NCBI GenBank assembly: GCA_014695325.1
Contig: JACJNZ010000014.1
Location: forward strand, 124,001-188,000
Origin: Cyanobacteria bacterium FACHB-502
GTDB lineage: Bacteria > Cyanobacteriota > Cyanobacteriia > Elainellales > Elainellaceae
DNA: 64,000 nucleotides
Direction: 5' to 3'
The number at the start of each line of letters is the position of its first letter. Position 1 is the first letter of the stretch. The position numbers were made by a program, and so were the translations under genes. The notes beneath the pieces were generated by a model that was not told where the DNA came from, made no database searches, and was given only the letters and a program-made list of their open reading frames with translations. Below, piece after piece: positions 25,557 through 34,293 of this stretch.

Positions 25557-27365
25557 ATGCGACTGTCTCAAATGCTGTTTGTCACCCTGCGGGAAGATCC
25601 GGCAGAGGCAGAAATCCCCAGCCACAAGCTTTTGGTGCGGGCGGGCTATATTCGGCGGATTGGCAGCGGCATTTATGCGTATTTGCCGATGATGTGGCGC
25701 GTGCTGCAAAAGGTTTCCCAGATTGTGCGCGAAGAGATGAACGCTGCCGGGGCACAGGAAACATTGCTGCCGCAGCTTCAGCCGTCGGAACTGTGGAAAG
25801 AGTCGGGACGGTGGGACACTTATACCCAGGCAGAAGGCATTATGTTTGCCTTTCCCGATCGCCAGAAGCGAGAAGTGGCTTTGGGACCGACGCATGAAGA
25901 AGTGATTACGGCGGTCGCCCGCGATATGATTCGCTCGTATCGTCAGTTGCCGGTTAATCTGTATCAGATTCAGACCAAGTTCCGGGATGAGATTCGTCCC
26001 CGCTTTGGCTTGATGCGTGGCAGAGAATTCATCATGAAAGATGCCTACTCCTTTGATCTGGATGAAGTGGGCATGAAGGAGTCTTATCGCAAGATGCACG
26101 ATGCCTATCATCGAATTTTGACGCGCTGCGGACTGGAGTTTCGCGCCGTCGATGCGGATTCGGGGGCGATCGGCGGTTCCGGCTCTCAAGAATTCATGGT
26201 GCTGGCAGCAGCAGGCGAAGACGAAGTGCTGTACACCGAAGACGGTCAGTACGCCGCAAACGTAGAAAAAGCGGTTTCCCTGCCGCCCGACGCGGAGCCT
26301 TCGCCCTTTGAGAAATTTGAAAAGCGCGATACGCCTAACACGCCCACGATCGAAAGTCTGGCAAAATTCCTGAATTGCTCTCCAACGGCGATCGTCAAGA
26401 ACGTACTGTATCAGGTGGTTTACGATAACGGCAAAACGGTGCTGGTAATCGTCAGCATTCGAGGCGATCAGGATGTGAACGAGGTGAAGCTGCAAAACGA
26501 ACTGACCAAACTGGCAGGACAGTACGGCGGCAAAACGATCATTGCCCTATCCGTTCCCTCGGCCGAAGAGCAGCAAAAATGGGCAGCGAAAGCACTGCCG
26601 CTGGGATACATGGCTCCCGACCTCAACGATGACTACATTAAGCCTCTTAAAGACCTGGAGCCGAAGTTCTTGCGATTGGTTGATAAGACAGCTGTAGATT
26701 TGCAGCTTTTTGTTACGGGATCTAATGAAACCGATCGCCACGTTGTCGGCGCGAACTGGGGCACTCAATTCAAACTGCCGCCGCTGCAAGTCGATGTGCG
26801 AAAGGCAAGCGCAGGCGATCGAGCCATGCACGATCCCAATCAGACGCTCCAGACAGCGCGAGGCATTGAAATCGGGCATATCTTCCAGCTTGGAACCAAA
26901 TACTCGAAGGCAATGGGCGCGACCTTTACCAGCGAACAGGGTGAAGAACTGCCCTTTGTAATGGGCTGCTACGGCATCGGCGTATCTCGATTGGCGCAGT
27001 CTGCGGTAGAGCAGTCCTATGACAAAGACGGCATCGTGTGGCCCGTTGCCATTGCACCCTATCAGGCGATCGTCGTCATTCCCAATGTCAACGATACAGA
27101 TCAAGTGTCGGCGGCAAACGTGATTTATACCGAGCTAAGCCGGGCTGGCGTTGAGGTAATGCTCGACGATCGCGATGAGCGGGCTGGCGTGAAGTTTAAA
27201 GATGCGGATCTGATTGGCATTCCTTACCGGATTGTGACAGGTCGATCCCTCCAGCAGGGCAAAGTCGAAGTCGTTCGTCGGGCAACTCGGGAATCTCAGG
27301 AAATCTCCATTCATGAAGTTGTTCCAACGATCAAACGCTGGCTGGAAGAAGCGGTCAAGGGTTAA
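25557..27365 (+). CDS. proS: Prolyl-tRNA synthetase (bacterial type)
   Basis: Class II synthetase with editing domain. Motif 1 region [20 protein letters not shown], motif 2 [20 protein letters not shown], then the INS editing domain (roughly residues 230-400, [20 protein letters not shown]), motif 3 [17 protein letters not shown], and the anticodon-binding domain at the C-terminus ([20 protein letters not shown]). 602 aa is the usual length of the bacterial form. The gene is monocistronic-looking. Confidence 0.96.
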   Translation: MRLSQMLFVTLREDPAEAEIPSHKLLVRAGYIRRIGSGIYAYLPMMWRVLQKVSQIVREEMNAAGAQETLLPQLQPSELWKESGRWDTYTQAEGIMFAFPDRQKREVALGPTHEEVITAVARDMIRSYRQLPVNLYQIQTKFRDEIRPRFGLMRGREFIMKDAYSFDLDEVGMKESYRKMHDAYHRILTRCGLEFRAVDADSGAIGGSGSQEFMVLAAAGEDEVLYTEDGQYAANVEKAVSLPPDAEPSPFEKFEKRDTPNTPTIESLAKFLNCSPTAIVKNVLYQVVYDNGKTVLVIVSIRGDQDVNEVKLQNELTKLAGQYGGKTIIALSVPSAEEQQKWAAKALPLGYMAPDLNDDYIKPLKDLEPKFLRLVDKTAVDLQLFVTGSNETDRHVVGANWGTQFKLPPLQVDVRKASAGDRAMHDPNQTLQTARGIEIGHIFQLGTKYSKAMGATFTSEQGEELPFVMGCYGIGVSRLAQSAVEQSYDKDGIVWPVAIAPYQAIVVIPNVNDTDQVSAANVIYTELSRAGVEVMLDDRDERAGVKFKDADLIGIPYRIVTGRSLQQGKVEVVRRATRESQEISIHEVVPTIKRWLEEAVKG

Positions 27366-27620
27366 GGTCTGGGGTTAATCCACCTTCTGAGCTGAAATCG
27401 TTCCGAATCGTTGTTTCCTTTTTTATATCTTTGGGAATGCGCTAAGTTTCTATACCAAGTTGAGCCAGCAAAACATCAGGAGAGTAAAATTCACGCTTTT
27501 TTCATCTGCCTAAAGTGTGTAATGTGAACTTTTTTGAGATTCTGTTAGCAATTCTTCTCTAAGCCTCATCTTAGAAATAGAACTTTATTGCTGAACTCAG
27601 CAGGTAGGGAAACACCGATC

Positions 27621-30542
27621 ATGTCAGAAACCGCTTTCGACCAAGAGCATTTGCTTCATTGCATTACAAGTCGGATTCGCCAATCGCTTGAGCTGCAGGA
27701 GATTTTAACCACAGCAGCCCAAGAGATTCGAGGTTTTCTTGACATCGATCGTGTTAAAGTGTACCGCTTTGAGCCAGATGGAAGTGGGATCGTTATTGCA
27801 GAGTCGATTCAGGATGCACGCTTGCCTTCTTTGCTGGGCTTGCGCTTTCCTGCTGGAGATATTCCGTCTCAGGCACGAGAACTTTTTCTCCGAACCCGGC
27901 AGCGCGTGATTGTTGATGTTTCCGCACAGCGCAAAACACTCAATGCCCTCGACTGCCAGGAAACCGGGCAACCCCTTTTGATCGAGGATCTGCGGTACGC
28001 GCCTGTTGATCCGTGCCATGTGCAGTATTTGCTGGCAATGGGGGTGATGGCATCGTTAGTTTTGCCGATCGTGCATAAGCAGCAGCTCTGGGGTCTGGTG
28101 GCAATTCATCATGCTTCGCCTCGCCACTTTTCTAAGCAGGAGTTGCAGATGGTGCAGCTTTTGATTGATCAGGTATCGATCGCCATTGCTCAATCCACGC
28201 TGCTTAAGCAGGTTCAACAGCAGGCGTATCACGAAGCGACGATTAATCGCATCAGCAGTTTGCTGCATTGCCCCTTGAGCCAGGCTGAAATTCGTCAGGT
28301 GGTTTTAGAGGAAACGGTCAAAGCTCTGGACGGCTCAGGAGGACGGCTTTATCTGGTGGCAGAACCGGGGGGAGAACCAGCACAGCTTTACACCTTTGGC
28401 GAACAGCCGAGCGAAGCCTTTATTGAAGAGGGCTGCGGATGGCAGCAGGTAATGGGTGGGCAGTACCCTTTACCCGATCAACCTGTCACAGATTATGCAG
28501 TGGCGACGATCTGGAAACCCTCTGGACATGCCCTCATGCCGCTCAGCTTTCTCGGGCAAACGATCGCAGCTCGGGGGATTACAGAACGAAACATGACAAG
28601 GCAAACCCTGAGCCAGCAAAATGATCGTGGGCAAGGTTCCAGGGAAAGTGTTTATTCAGAAAATGGAGGGCTGTTGCCTCCCGCAATGTTCACCAATCTG
28701 TTTCAAGATCCTCAGTTTCGGCCCCTTGCCGCTGCTTTTCAATCGACTCCGATTCGCTCGGTGCTGGTGATTCCGCTTCAGTATCATCATCAGCGTGTGG
28801 GTTGGCTGAGCGTGTTCCGCAACGGCTATGACACCGAAATCCTGTGGGCGGGTCGTCAAAATCCTGATGAGCGCAATCAGTTTCCTCGTCGGTCTTTTGA
28901 GGCATGGCGCGAGCTGAAAACCGATCAAAGTCCCGAATGGAGCCAGGAAGTCGTCAAGCTGGCACAAACGATCGGGATTCACCTGTACATGGCAACCATG
29001 CAAAAACGGGTGGAGGAACTGCTGCGCCACGAAGCCTCCCACGATCGCCTGACCAAGCTGCCCAATCGGCTATTGTTCGACGAACAGCTTTCTCTGGCAC
29101 TGGTGTCGGCGCAACAGCGAGGAGAAACGCTTGCCGTGGCTTTTCTGGATCTCGATCGCTTTAAGACTGTAAACGACACGCTGGGACACGCTGTAGGAGA
29201 TCAGTTGCTTCAGCAGGTGACCAAGCGGCTTCAGGGCTGTTTACGCCAGTGCGATACCATCTCACGCTGGGGAGGAGACGAATTTACGCTGCTGTTTCCC
29301 CACATCGGCTATGTGGATGATGTGAATAAGCTGACCCAGCGCGTCCTGGATGTGTTGAGTGCACCCTTTTATCTGGAAAGCCAGGAACTCTATGTGTCTG
29401 CCAGTTTGGGCATTGCCCTCTTTCCCTACGACGGTGAAGATGTCGAAACCCTGCTAAAACACGCTGATACTGCGATGTACCGCGCTAAGCAGCAAGGTCG
29501 CAACAATTATCAGATTTATTCTCCAGAAATGAATCTGCAGGCACGAGAACGCCTGGAACTTGAAACCGACCTGCGAAAGGCAATGATCAAAAACGAGTTT
29601 CTGCTGCACTATCAGCCCCAGGTGGATATTTACACAAGCGAGATTTCCAGCATGGAAGCCCTGATTCGCTGGCAGCATCCTCAGCTTGGACTGGTTCCCC
29701 CCAATCAATTTATTCCCCTCGCTGAAGAAACGGGATTAATTGGGGCGATCGGAGCCTGGGTGATTGAGACGGCGTGTGCACAACATCAGGCGTGGCGGGC
29801 TGCGGGTCTGCCGCCGATCCGGGTTGCGGTGAACCTTTCTGCCGATCAGTTTCAGCAGCGCAATTTGGTGAAAACGATCGTGCAAATCCTCCAGAAAACA
29901 AAGGTCGAGCCGCAGTATTTAGAGCTAGAAATCACCGAAAGCATGGCAATGCAGGACGTTAACTTCACCATTTCCGTCTTGCAGGAACTTCAGCGCATGG
30001 GCATCCAGATTGCAATGGATGACTTCGGCACGGGCTACTCGTCGCTCAACTCGATCAAGCATCTTCCCCTGAACACGCTCAAAATTGACAAGTCTTTTGT
30101 GCGCGATTTGATTACCGATCCAAGCGATACAGCGATCGCCAAAGCAGTTGTGGCATTGGGGCAGGGGCTAAATCTGAAGACGCTTGCAGAGGGTGTGGAA
30201 ACGGTGGAGCAGCTTGAATTTTTGCGCCTCCTGGGGTGTGATGTAGCACAGGGCTATTTGTTCAGTAAACCCCTCCCTGCCGAAGCAGTCGTTGACTTTG
30301 TGCTAAATCATTCCAACGCGGTCACCTCACGGATTCAGCTAGAAGCGGCTGAGCTGCCAAAACGGAACAATTCAACCCCACCCAAAGCCAATCCTGCATC
30401 CCCCGCCGGATATCCAGAATGCAAACACTGTCCCCATGTAAAATCGCTTCAGGTTTCCGTGAAGGACTTAAAACAGCAGCTCAAGCAGCACAAGAAAATT
30501 GAGGGGACGCTTCGTCAGCAGTGGAGGCACCGATCGCGATGA
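27621..30542 (+). CDS. GAF-GAF-GGDEF-EAL protein with phytochrome-like bilin-binding site
   Basis: 973 aa from ATG 27621 (a TTG at 27588 is possible). GAF 1 spans about 10-200 and has FPAGDIPSQARELF and then PVDPCHVQYLLAMGVMASLV; D80-I-P and C132-H133 are the residues that hold and attach the bilin in phytochromes. GAF 2 is at about 215-460. GGDEF domain about 470-640 has GGDEF intact, and EAL domain about 650-890 has EAL, ELEITES, DDFGTGYSSL and AEGVET, so all expected catalytic residues are visible. The C-terminus adds a short Cys-pair segment (PECKHCPHV) and a coiled helix. It probably couples light to c-di-GMP synthesis and breakdown. Bilin binding is inferred. Confidence 0.85.
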   Translation: MSETAFDQEHLLHCITSRIRQSLELQEILTTAAQEIRGFLDIDRVKVYRFEPDGSGIVIAESIQDARLPSLLGLRFPAGDIPSQARELFLRTRQRVIVDVSAQRKTLNALDCQETGQPLLIEDLRYAPVDPCHVQYLLAMGVMASLVLPIVHKQQLWGLVAIHHASPRHFSKQELQMVQLLIDQVSIAIAQSTLLKQVQQQAYHEATINRISSLLHCPLSQAEIRQVVLEETVKALDGSGGRLYLVAEPGGEPAQLYTFGEQPSEAFIEEGCGWQQVMGGQYPLPDQPVTDYAVATIWKPSGHALMPLSFLGQTIAARGITERNMTRQTLSQQNDRGQGSRESVYSENGGLLPPAMFTNLFQDPQFRPLAAAFQSTPIRSVLVIPLQYHHQRVGWLSVFRNGYDTEILWAGRQNPDERNQFPRRSFEAWRELKTDQSPEWSQEVVKLAQTIGIHLYMATMQKRVEELLRHEASHDRLTKLPNRLLFDEQLSLALVSAQQRGETLAVAFLDLDRFKTVNDTLGHAVGDQLLQQVTKRLQGCLRQCDTISRWGGDEFTLLFPHIGYVDDVNKLTQRVLDVLSAPFYLESQELYVSASLGIALFPYDGEDVETLLKHADTAMYRAKQQGRNNYQIYSPEMNLQARERLELETDLRKAMIKNEFLLHYQPQVDIYTSEISSMEALIRWQHPQLGLVPPNQFIPLAEETGLIGAIGAWVIETACAQHQAWRAAGLPPIRVAVNLSADQFQQRNLVKTIVQILQKTKVEPQYLELEITESMAMQDVNFTISVLQELQRMGIQIAMDDFGTGYSSLNSIKHLPLNTLKIDKSFVRDLITDPSDTAIAKAVVALGQGLNLKTLAEGVETVEQLEFLRLLGCDVAQGYLFSKPLPAEAVVDFVLNHSNAVTSRIQLEAAELPKRNNSTPPKANPASPAGYPECKHCPHVKSLQVSVKDLKQQLKQHKKIEGTLRQQWRHRSR

Positions 30543-30710
30543 GACTGGGTGCTGTCTTGCTGATCATCGTCCTTTGCGGTGTAACCCCATCCCTGCCCAC
30601 TGACTCACTTCTCCACCTTTCTAGCAGGGGTCAATTTCTGGTAGCTTAAAGCATGAGTTATTCAGGTGCAGTTCTCGCTGTTGACCTGTCGCTGTACTGG
30701 GAGGAAAATC

Positions 30711-30899
30711 ATGTCTATTCTGTTTCAACTTGCCCTCGCTGCCCTCGTGGTGATGTCGTTTGTGATGGTAATTGGCGTTCCGGTCGCCTATGCCTCGCCC
30801 CGCAACTGGGAGCAATCTAAGCGGCTGATTCTGCTGGGTTCTGGAGTGTGGCTGCTGCTAGTGCTTTTAGTGGGCGGCTTAAACTACTTTGTGGTTTAG
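30711..30899 (+). CDS. psbZ: Photosystem II reaction centre protein Z
   Basis: 62 aa, two TM helices (residues 3-25 and 38-60) joined by the conserved [20 protein letters not shown] loop, which is the PsbZ (Ycf9) signature; ends LNYFVV. It stabilises PSII-antenna interaction in the thylakoid. ATG 30711 has a strong GGGAGGAAA Shine-Dalgarno; an upstream frame to 30666 is not conserved. ribH follows 118 bp downstream, a common cyanobacterial neighbourhood. Confidence 0.96.
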   Translation: MSILFQLALAALVVMSFVMVIGVPVAYASPRNWEQSKRLILLGSGVWLLLVLLVGGLNYFVV

Positions 30900-31017
30900 T
30901 GGTTTAGCCTAGAAGAAGGCGTTTTGTGCAGGGCGATCGGATTGGAACCGCTCTGATGCAAAGAACCTGTTCACCCCAATTGTTTATACCAGTTGGGTAA
31001 AGCTCACGGAAGTTGTT

Positions 31018-31581
31018 ATGGCTGTTTTTGAGGGCACGTTTACCGATACTGCCGCTCTGCGTTTCGCGATCGTCATTGGTCGATTTAATGACCTAGTGAC
31101 CGGGAAATTGCTGGAGGGCTGCCAGGATTGTCTTAAGCGTCATGGGATCGATGCCGATCCTCATGGGACTCAGGTTGACTACTTTTGGGTTCCGGGCTGC
31201 TTTGAGATTCCGCTTATGGCACGTCAACTTGCAATTTCCCATCAATACGATGCCATTATCTGCATTGGCGCAGTGATTCGCGGCTCTACGCCCCACTTTG
31301 ACTATGTGGCTGCCGAAGTGTCCAAAGGAATTGCTGCTGCCGGATTCCAGACTGGCGTTCCGGTAATTTTCGGCGTATTGACGACCGACACCATGCAGCA
31401 GGCACTCGAACGGGCAGGCATCAAGAGCAACAAAGGCTGGGATTATGCAATGGGGGCGATCGAGATGGCAACCCTGATGCGTCAGGTTCGCAGCCTCAAC
31501 GCTGACCCCAGCGGCAGTCTTCCAGGCAGCAGCGCAGCCCTTCCCGCGACGCTCAAGAACATTACCGCTTCGGCTGAATAG
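31018..31581 (+). CDS. ribH: 6,7-dimethyl-8-ribityllumazine synthase
   Basis: Penultimate riboflavin step, joining 5-amino-6-ribitylaminouracil and dihydroxybutanone phosphate in an icosahedral or decameric assembly. Core motifs: [35 protein letters not shown], the loop [20 protein letters not shown] with the catalytic His, and [17 protein letters not shown]. The 187-aa length has a C-terminal extension of about 30 residues with low complexity ([13 protein letters not shown]). No FMN riboswitch is recognisable upstream. Confidence 0.95.
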   Translation: MAVFEGTFTDTAALRFAIVIGRFNDLVTGKLLEGCQDCLKRHGIDADPHGTQVDYFWVPGCFEIPLMARQLAISHQYDAIICIGAVIRGSTPHFDYVAAEVSKGIAAAGFQTGVPVIFGVLTTDTMQQALERAGIKSNKGWDYAMGAIEMATLMRQVRSLNADPSGSLPGSSAALPATLKNITASAE

Positions 31582-31599
31582 CAGATTGATGTCGCTCCG

Positions 31600-31650
31600 G
31601 TCTCAAAAAACTGTTCAGAAAACCTTGACAAAACCTCAGTTTTTTGAGAC
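31600..31650. repeat. Perfect 14-bp inverted repeat between ribH and tRNA-Gly
   Basis: GTCTCAAAAAACTG at 31600-31613 pairs perfectly with CAGTTTTTTGAGAC at 31637-31650 over a 23-nt loop, 20 bp before the tRNA. It could terminate ribH transcription, but the stem is A/T-rich with the U-run inside the stem, so it is not a standard terminator. Confidence 0.6.
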
Positions 31651-31669
31651 ATTAGTAAATGTGCTTGAT

Positions 31670-31741
31670 GCGGGTATAGCTCAGTGGTAGAGCGCAACCT
31701 TGCCAAGGTTGATGTCGCGCGTTCGAATCGCGTTACCCGCT
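31670..31741 (+). tRNA. tRNA-Gly(GCC)
   Basis: Complete cloverleaf: acceptor GCGGGTA pairs with TACCCGC (31734-31740), D-stem/loop AGCTCAGTGGTAGAGC, anticodon stem CAACC/GGTTG with loop containing GCC, variable loop, and T-arm CGCGTTCGAATCGCG. Discriminator is T. CCA is not encoded. Confidence 0.95.
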
Positions 31742-31801
31742 TACTCAATCCTCAATCAATATTGCTTAATCAATCGCTCTTGATTGATGTTAATGAATAT
31801 C

Positions 31802-32347
31802 TTAATTAATAAGAGTTTTTGGGATGAAAGCATTTTTGTGGCTTGCTCCCTGCTGCTCTCTCCACTCCCCTGCCCATTGGAACTGCACTCTGGCGCGACG
31901 AGCGGCAATTTCATCTTCTGGACGATCGCCCACATAATAGGTTTTTTCAGGCGTTTGCTTGTGCCGCGCCATTGCCAAATTCAGCATTCCTGCGCCCGGT
32001 TTGCGGTACTGCCCTGACCACTGACTTCTGCTGTGGTTATAAACATTGTGGCGAGTCACTCGAAAACACTTTTTGCCGCCGAAGTCTGGACAGAAGTAAA
32101 TCTCTTTTAGCCGTGGAAAGAGTTCTAGCGTGTATTGCTGTTCTGCGATGCATTGCTGTATTGATTTGTGTCCTGCCGCAACCCCGCCTTGATTGGTAAT
32201 CCCAACCATAATCCATTCATCGGAATAAGAACGAAGCGCATCTTCAACCCCTGCGATCGCCTGCTGATCTTGGGAATGCTGGAAGTACTGCTCTCCACTG
32301 AGCGATTGCCGGATTGTGCCGTCAAGGTCTAGCAGGAGTAGGGACAT
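31802..32347 (-). CDS. HAD-IIIA family phosphatase
   Basis: 181 aa with the HAD motifs: LLLLDLDGTIRQSLSG (motif I, DxDGT), IMVGITNQGG (motif II), KPGAGM (motif III Lys) and YYVGDRPEDEIAARRA (motif IV). The KPGAGM and GITNQGG versions are those of histidinol-phosphate / D,D-heptose-1,7-bisphosphate phosphatases and of the PNKP 3'-phosphatase; there is no heptose operon near. A CxC pair-like FCPDFGGKKC could hold Zn as in GmhB. The substrate is unknown. Confidence 0.85.
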   Translation of the reverse strand: MSLLLLDLDGTIRQSLSGEQYFQHSQDQQAIAGVEDALRSYSDEWIMVGITNQGGVAAGHKSIQQCIAEQQYTLELFPRLKEIYFCPDFGGKKCFRVTRHNVYNHSRSQWSGQYRKPGAGMLNLAMARHKQTPEKTYYVGDRPEDEIAARRARVQFQWAGEWREQQGASHKNAFIPKTLIN

Positions 32348-32589
32348 CGTTCTGCATCAGGGAAGGATAATATCTGCATCTTAGGCTGGGGTTAGCTCAC
32401 TTCCCTCCTGCTAATGGCATGACGGCTGAAACGATCGCTGCCCCTTTAGAAGGAATGATTGATCTAATCGTGACAGCACTTAAAGAACAATAGGCAAAAA
32501 ACAATATGAATTAGGAAGAGTGTCCATGAGTGATTGAATAGAGAAGTTGACAACAGAAGTACACTCTGGTAACGGACTATTTACAGGAT

Positions 32590-34293
32590 GTGGCTTCTGC
32601 TTCGCCACAGGAGAGGTTAGAGCCGGAGCTGGCGTTGGACACGCGCTACACCGTGTCAAGAAACACCGTGTCAACAAACCAAGTGCTAACCAAAATTTCA
32701 AAAGATGAAATTCGCTCTAGTCTCCGCGCTTCAACGCTGGACGGCATTTTTGCAACGCTTTTTTCTAGCGTGACTGGCGGAGTGCTGATTAGTAATTTTC
32801 TCGTCGAGCTGAAGGCAACGCCGCTTCAGATTGGGATGCTGGCTTCGATGCCAATGGTGGCAAATCTCTTGCAGCCCCTTGGGGCTTATTTATCAGATTG
32901 CACCACGAGCCGTCGTCGCTATAGTCTCTGGGTTTACGGCTTTTCCCGCTTGCTGTGGCTGCCGCTGGCGATCGTCATCCTGATTTCTAGCCGACATCCT
33001 AACCAGTTGCAGCCGATGATTTTCGCGACGTTGGTGGTGATGCTGATTACGCATTTGATAAATGCAATCGGCAGTGCTTCCTGGCTGTCTTGGTTGGCGA
33101 CACTGGTTCCCCGACAGTTGCGCGGACGGTATTTCGGCTTGCGGAATAGTGCCTTTAGCCTGACCGGTTTGATTGCCCTGCCGCTGCTGGGTGTGGTTGT
33201 CTCGCGCTGGACGGGGGGCAGCATTCAGGGATTTGGCGTGATGATGATTGTGGCAGTTGTTGCAGGAGTCATTAGCCTGGGCTTTCAGTCGCGCATGGTC
33301 GATGTAAATCCACAGGCGAATATTGGCTCTCAGGCAAATATTGGTTCTCAGGAAAACATTAGTTTTCAGGGAAATATCAATCCGCAGGCAAATGGTTCTG
33401 GCCCGGCAGTCTCTCAACCCGAAAATGCGGTGATTTGCGATCGCGCTCAAGAGGAAACTGTGGAGCTTTGTCCTGGAATGCAGGAGATCGAGGAGAGCCA
33501 GACGAGCCACCCGGTCGCCAGTTTGCCTCAGACAGCTGACCCCAGCCTTTTCTACAAACTATTCCACAACTCTCATTACGGGCTATTCCTGCTCTACTTC
33601 GGCTTGTGGGCATTTGGGATTAACCTCAGTAATCCCTTTTTTAATCTGTATTTACTGAATGATCTGGCTCTGGATTTGAGCTGGGTCACGCTCTACAACG
33701 GGATAGGAGCAGGCGCGAATCTGCTGATGCTTCTTCAGTGGGGTAGGCTGGCAGACCGGATTGGCAATCGATCGATTCTGCTGCTGAATGGGCTGCTGGT
33801 TGCGGTGACGCCGCTGTTCTGGCTGGGGACGGGTGCAAATTCACACTCGCTCTGGCTCTGGTTTCCGCTTCTGCATCTTTTAGGCGGTGGGACGGGGGCG
33901 GCGATCGACCTGTGCATCAACAATCTGCAATTTGCGATCGTTCCGGTGCAGCACCAAACCAAGTATTTTGCAACCACGGCGGCGATCGGGGGTGTGGCGG
34001 GGGCAATGGGGGCGTTAGCAGGGGGCTGGCTGGCGCAATCTAGCAATGCAGGTAACATCACAGAACTATTTGCGCTTTCCAGCATTTTCCGGCTCGTTGC
34101 GCTGCTGCCGCTGGCCTGGCTCCAGGAACCTCAGCGGCAATCGCTCAGAAACACCCTGCAACGCTGGTCTACCCCGTTCAGGCTGAAACGCGCTCTTTCA
34201 GATATCGCCCGATCGCCTGCTCCAGGTCCGGCAGCAACACCCCTCGTTCACTTGTCAGCGCACTGTAAACCGGACGAGGCGCAACCCAGTTGA
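32590..34293 (+). CDS. MFS transporter with a repetitive central loop
   Basis: 12-TM major facilitator. The first half has GVLISNFLVELKATPLQIGM and the RRRYSLW loop; the second half starts around residue 320 (SLFYKLFHNSHYGLFLLYFG). Between them is an extended central cytoplasmic loop of about 80 residues with low-complexity repeats NPQANIGSQANIGSQENISF encoded by near-identical 18-bp units at 33310-33402. The likely start is GTG 32590 because no ATG is in frame before TM1. Its last 116 bp overlap the converging glycosidase-fusion gene, so the last 35 or so residues (after RWSTPFRLKR) may not be native. Substrate unknown. Confidence 0.8.
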   Translation: MASASPQERLEPELALDTRYTVSRNTVSTNQVLTKISKDEIRSSLRASTLDGIFATLFSSVTGGVLISNFLVELKATPLQIGMLASMPMVANLLQPLGAYLSDCTTSRRRYSLWVYGFSRLLWLPLAIVILISSRHPNQLQPMIFATLVVMLITHLINAIGSASWLSWLATLVPRQLRGRYFGLRNSAFSLTGLIALPLLGVVVSRWTGGSIQGFGVMMIVAVVAGVISLGFQSRMVDVNPQANIGSQANIGSQENISFQGNINPQANGSGPAVSQPENAVICDRAQEETVELCPGMQEIEESQTSHPVASLPQTADPSLFYKLFHNSHYGLFLLYFGLWAFGINLSNPFFNLYLLNDLALDLSWVTLYNGIGAGANLLMLLQWGRLADRIGNRSILLLNGLLVAVTPLFWLGTGANSHSLWLWFPLLHLLGGGTGAAIDLCINNLQFAIVPVQHQTKYFATTAAIGGVAGAMGALAGGWLAQSSNAGNITELFALSSIFRLVALLPLAWLQEPQRQSLRNTLQRWSTPFRLKRALSDIARSPAPGPAATPLVHLSAHCKPDEAQPS

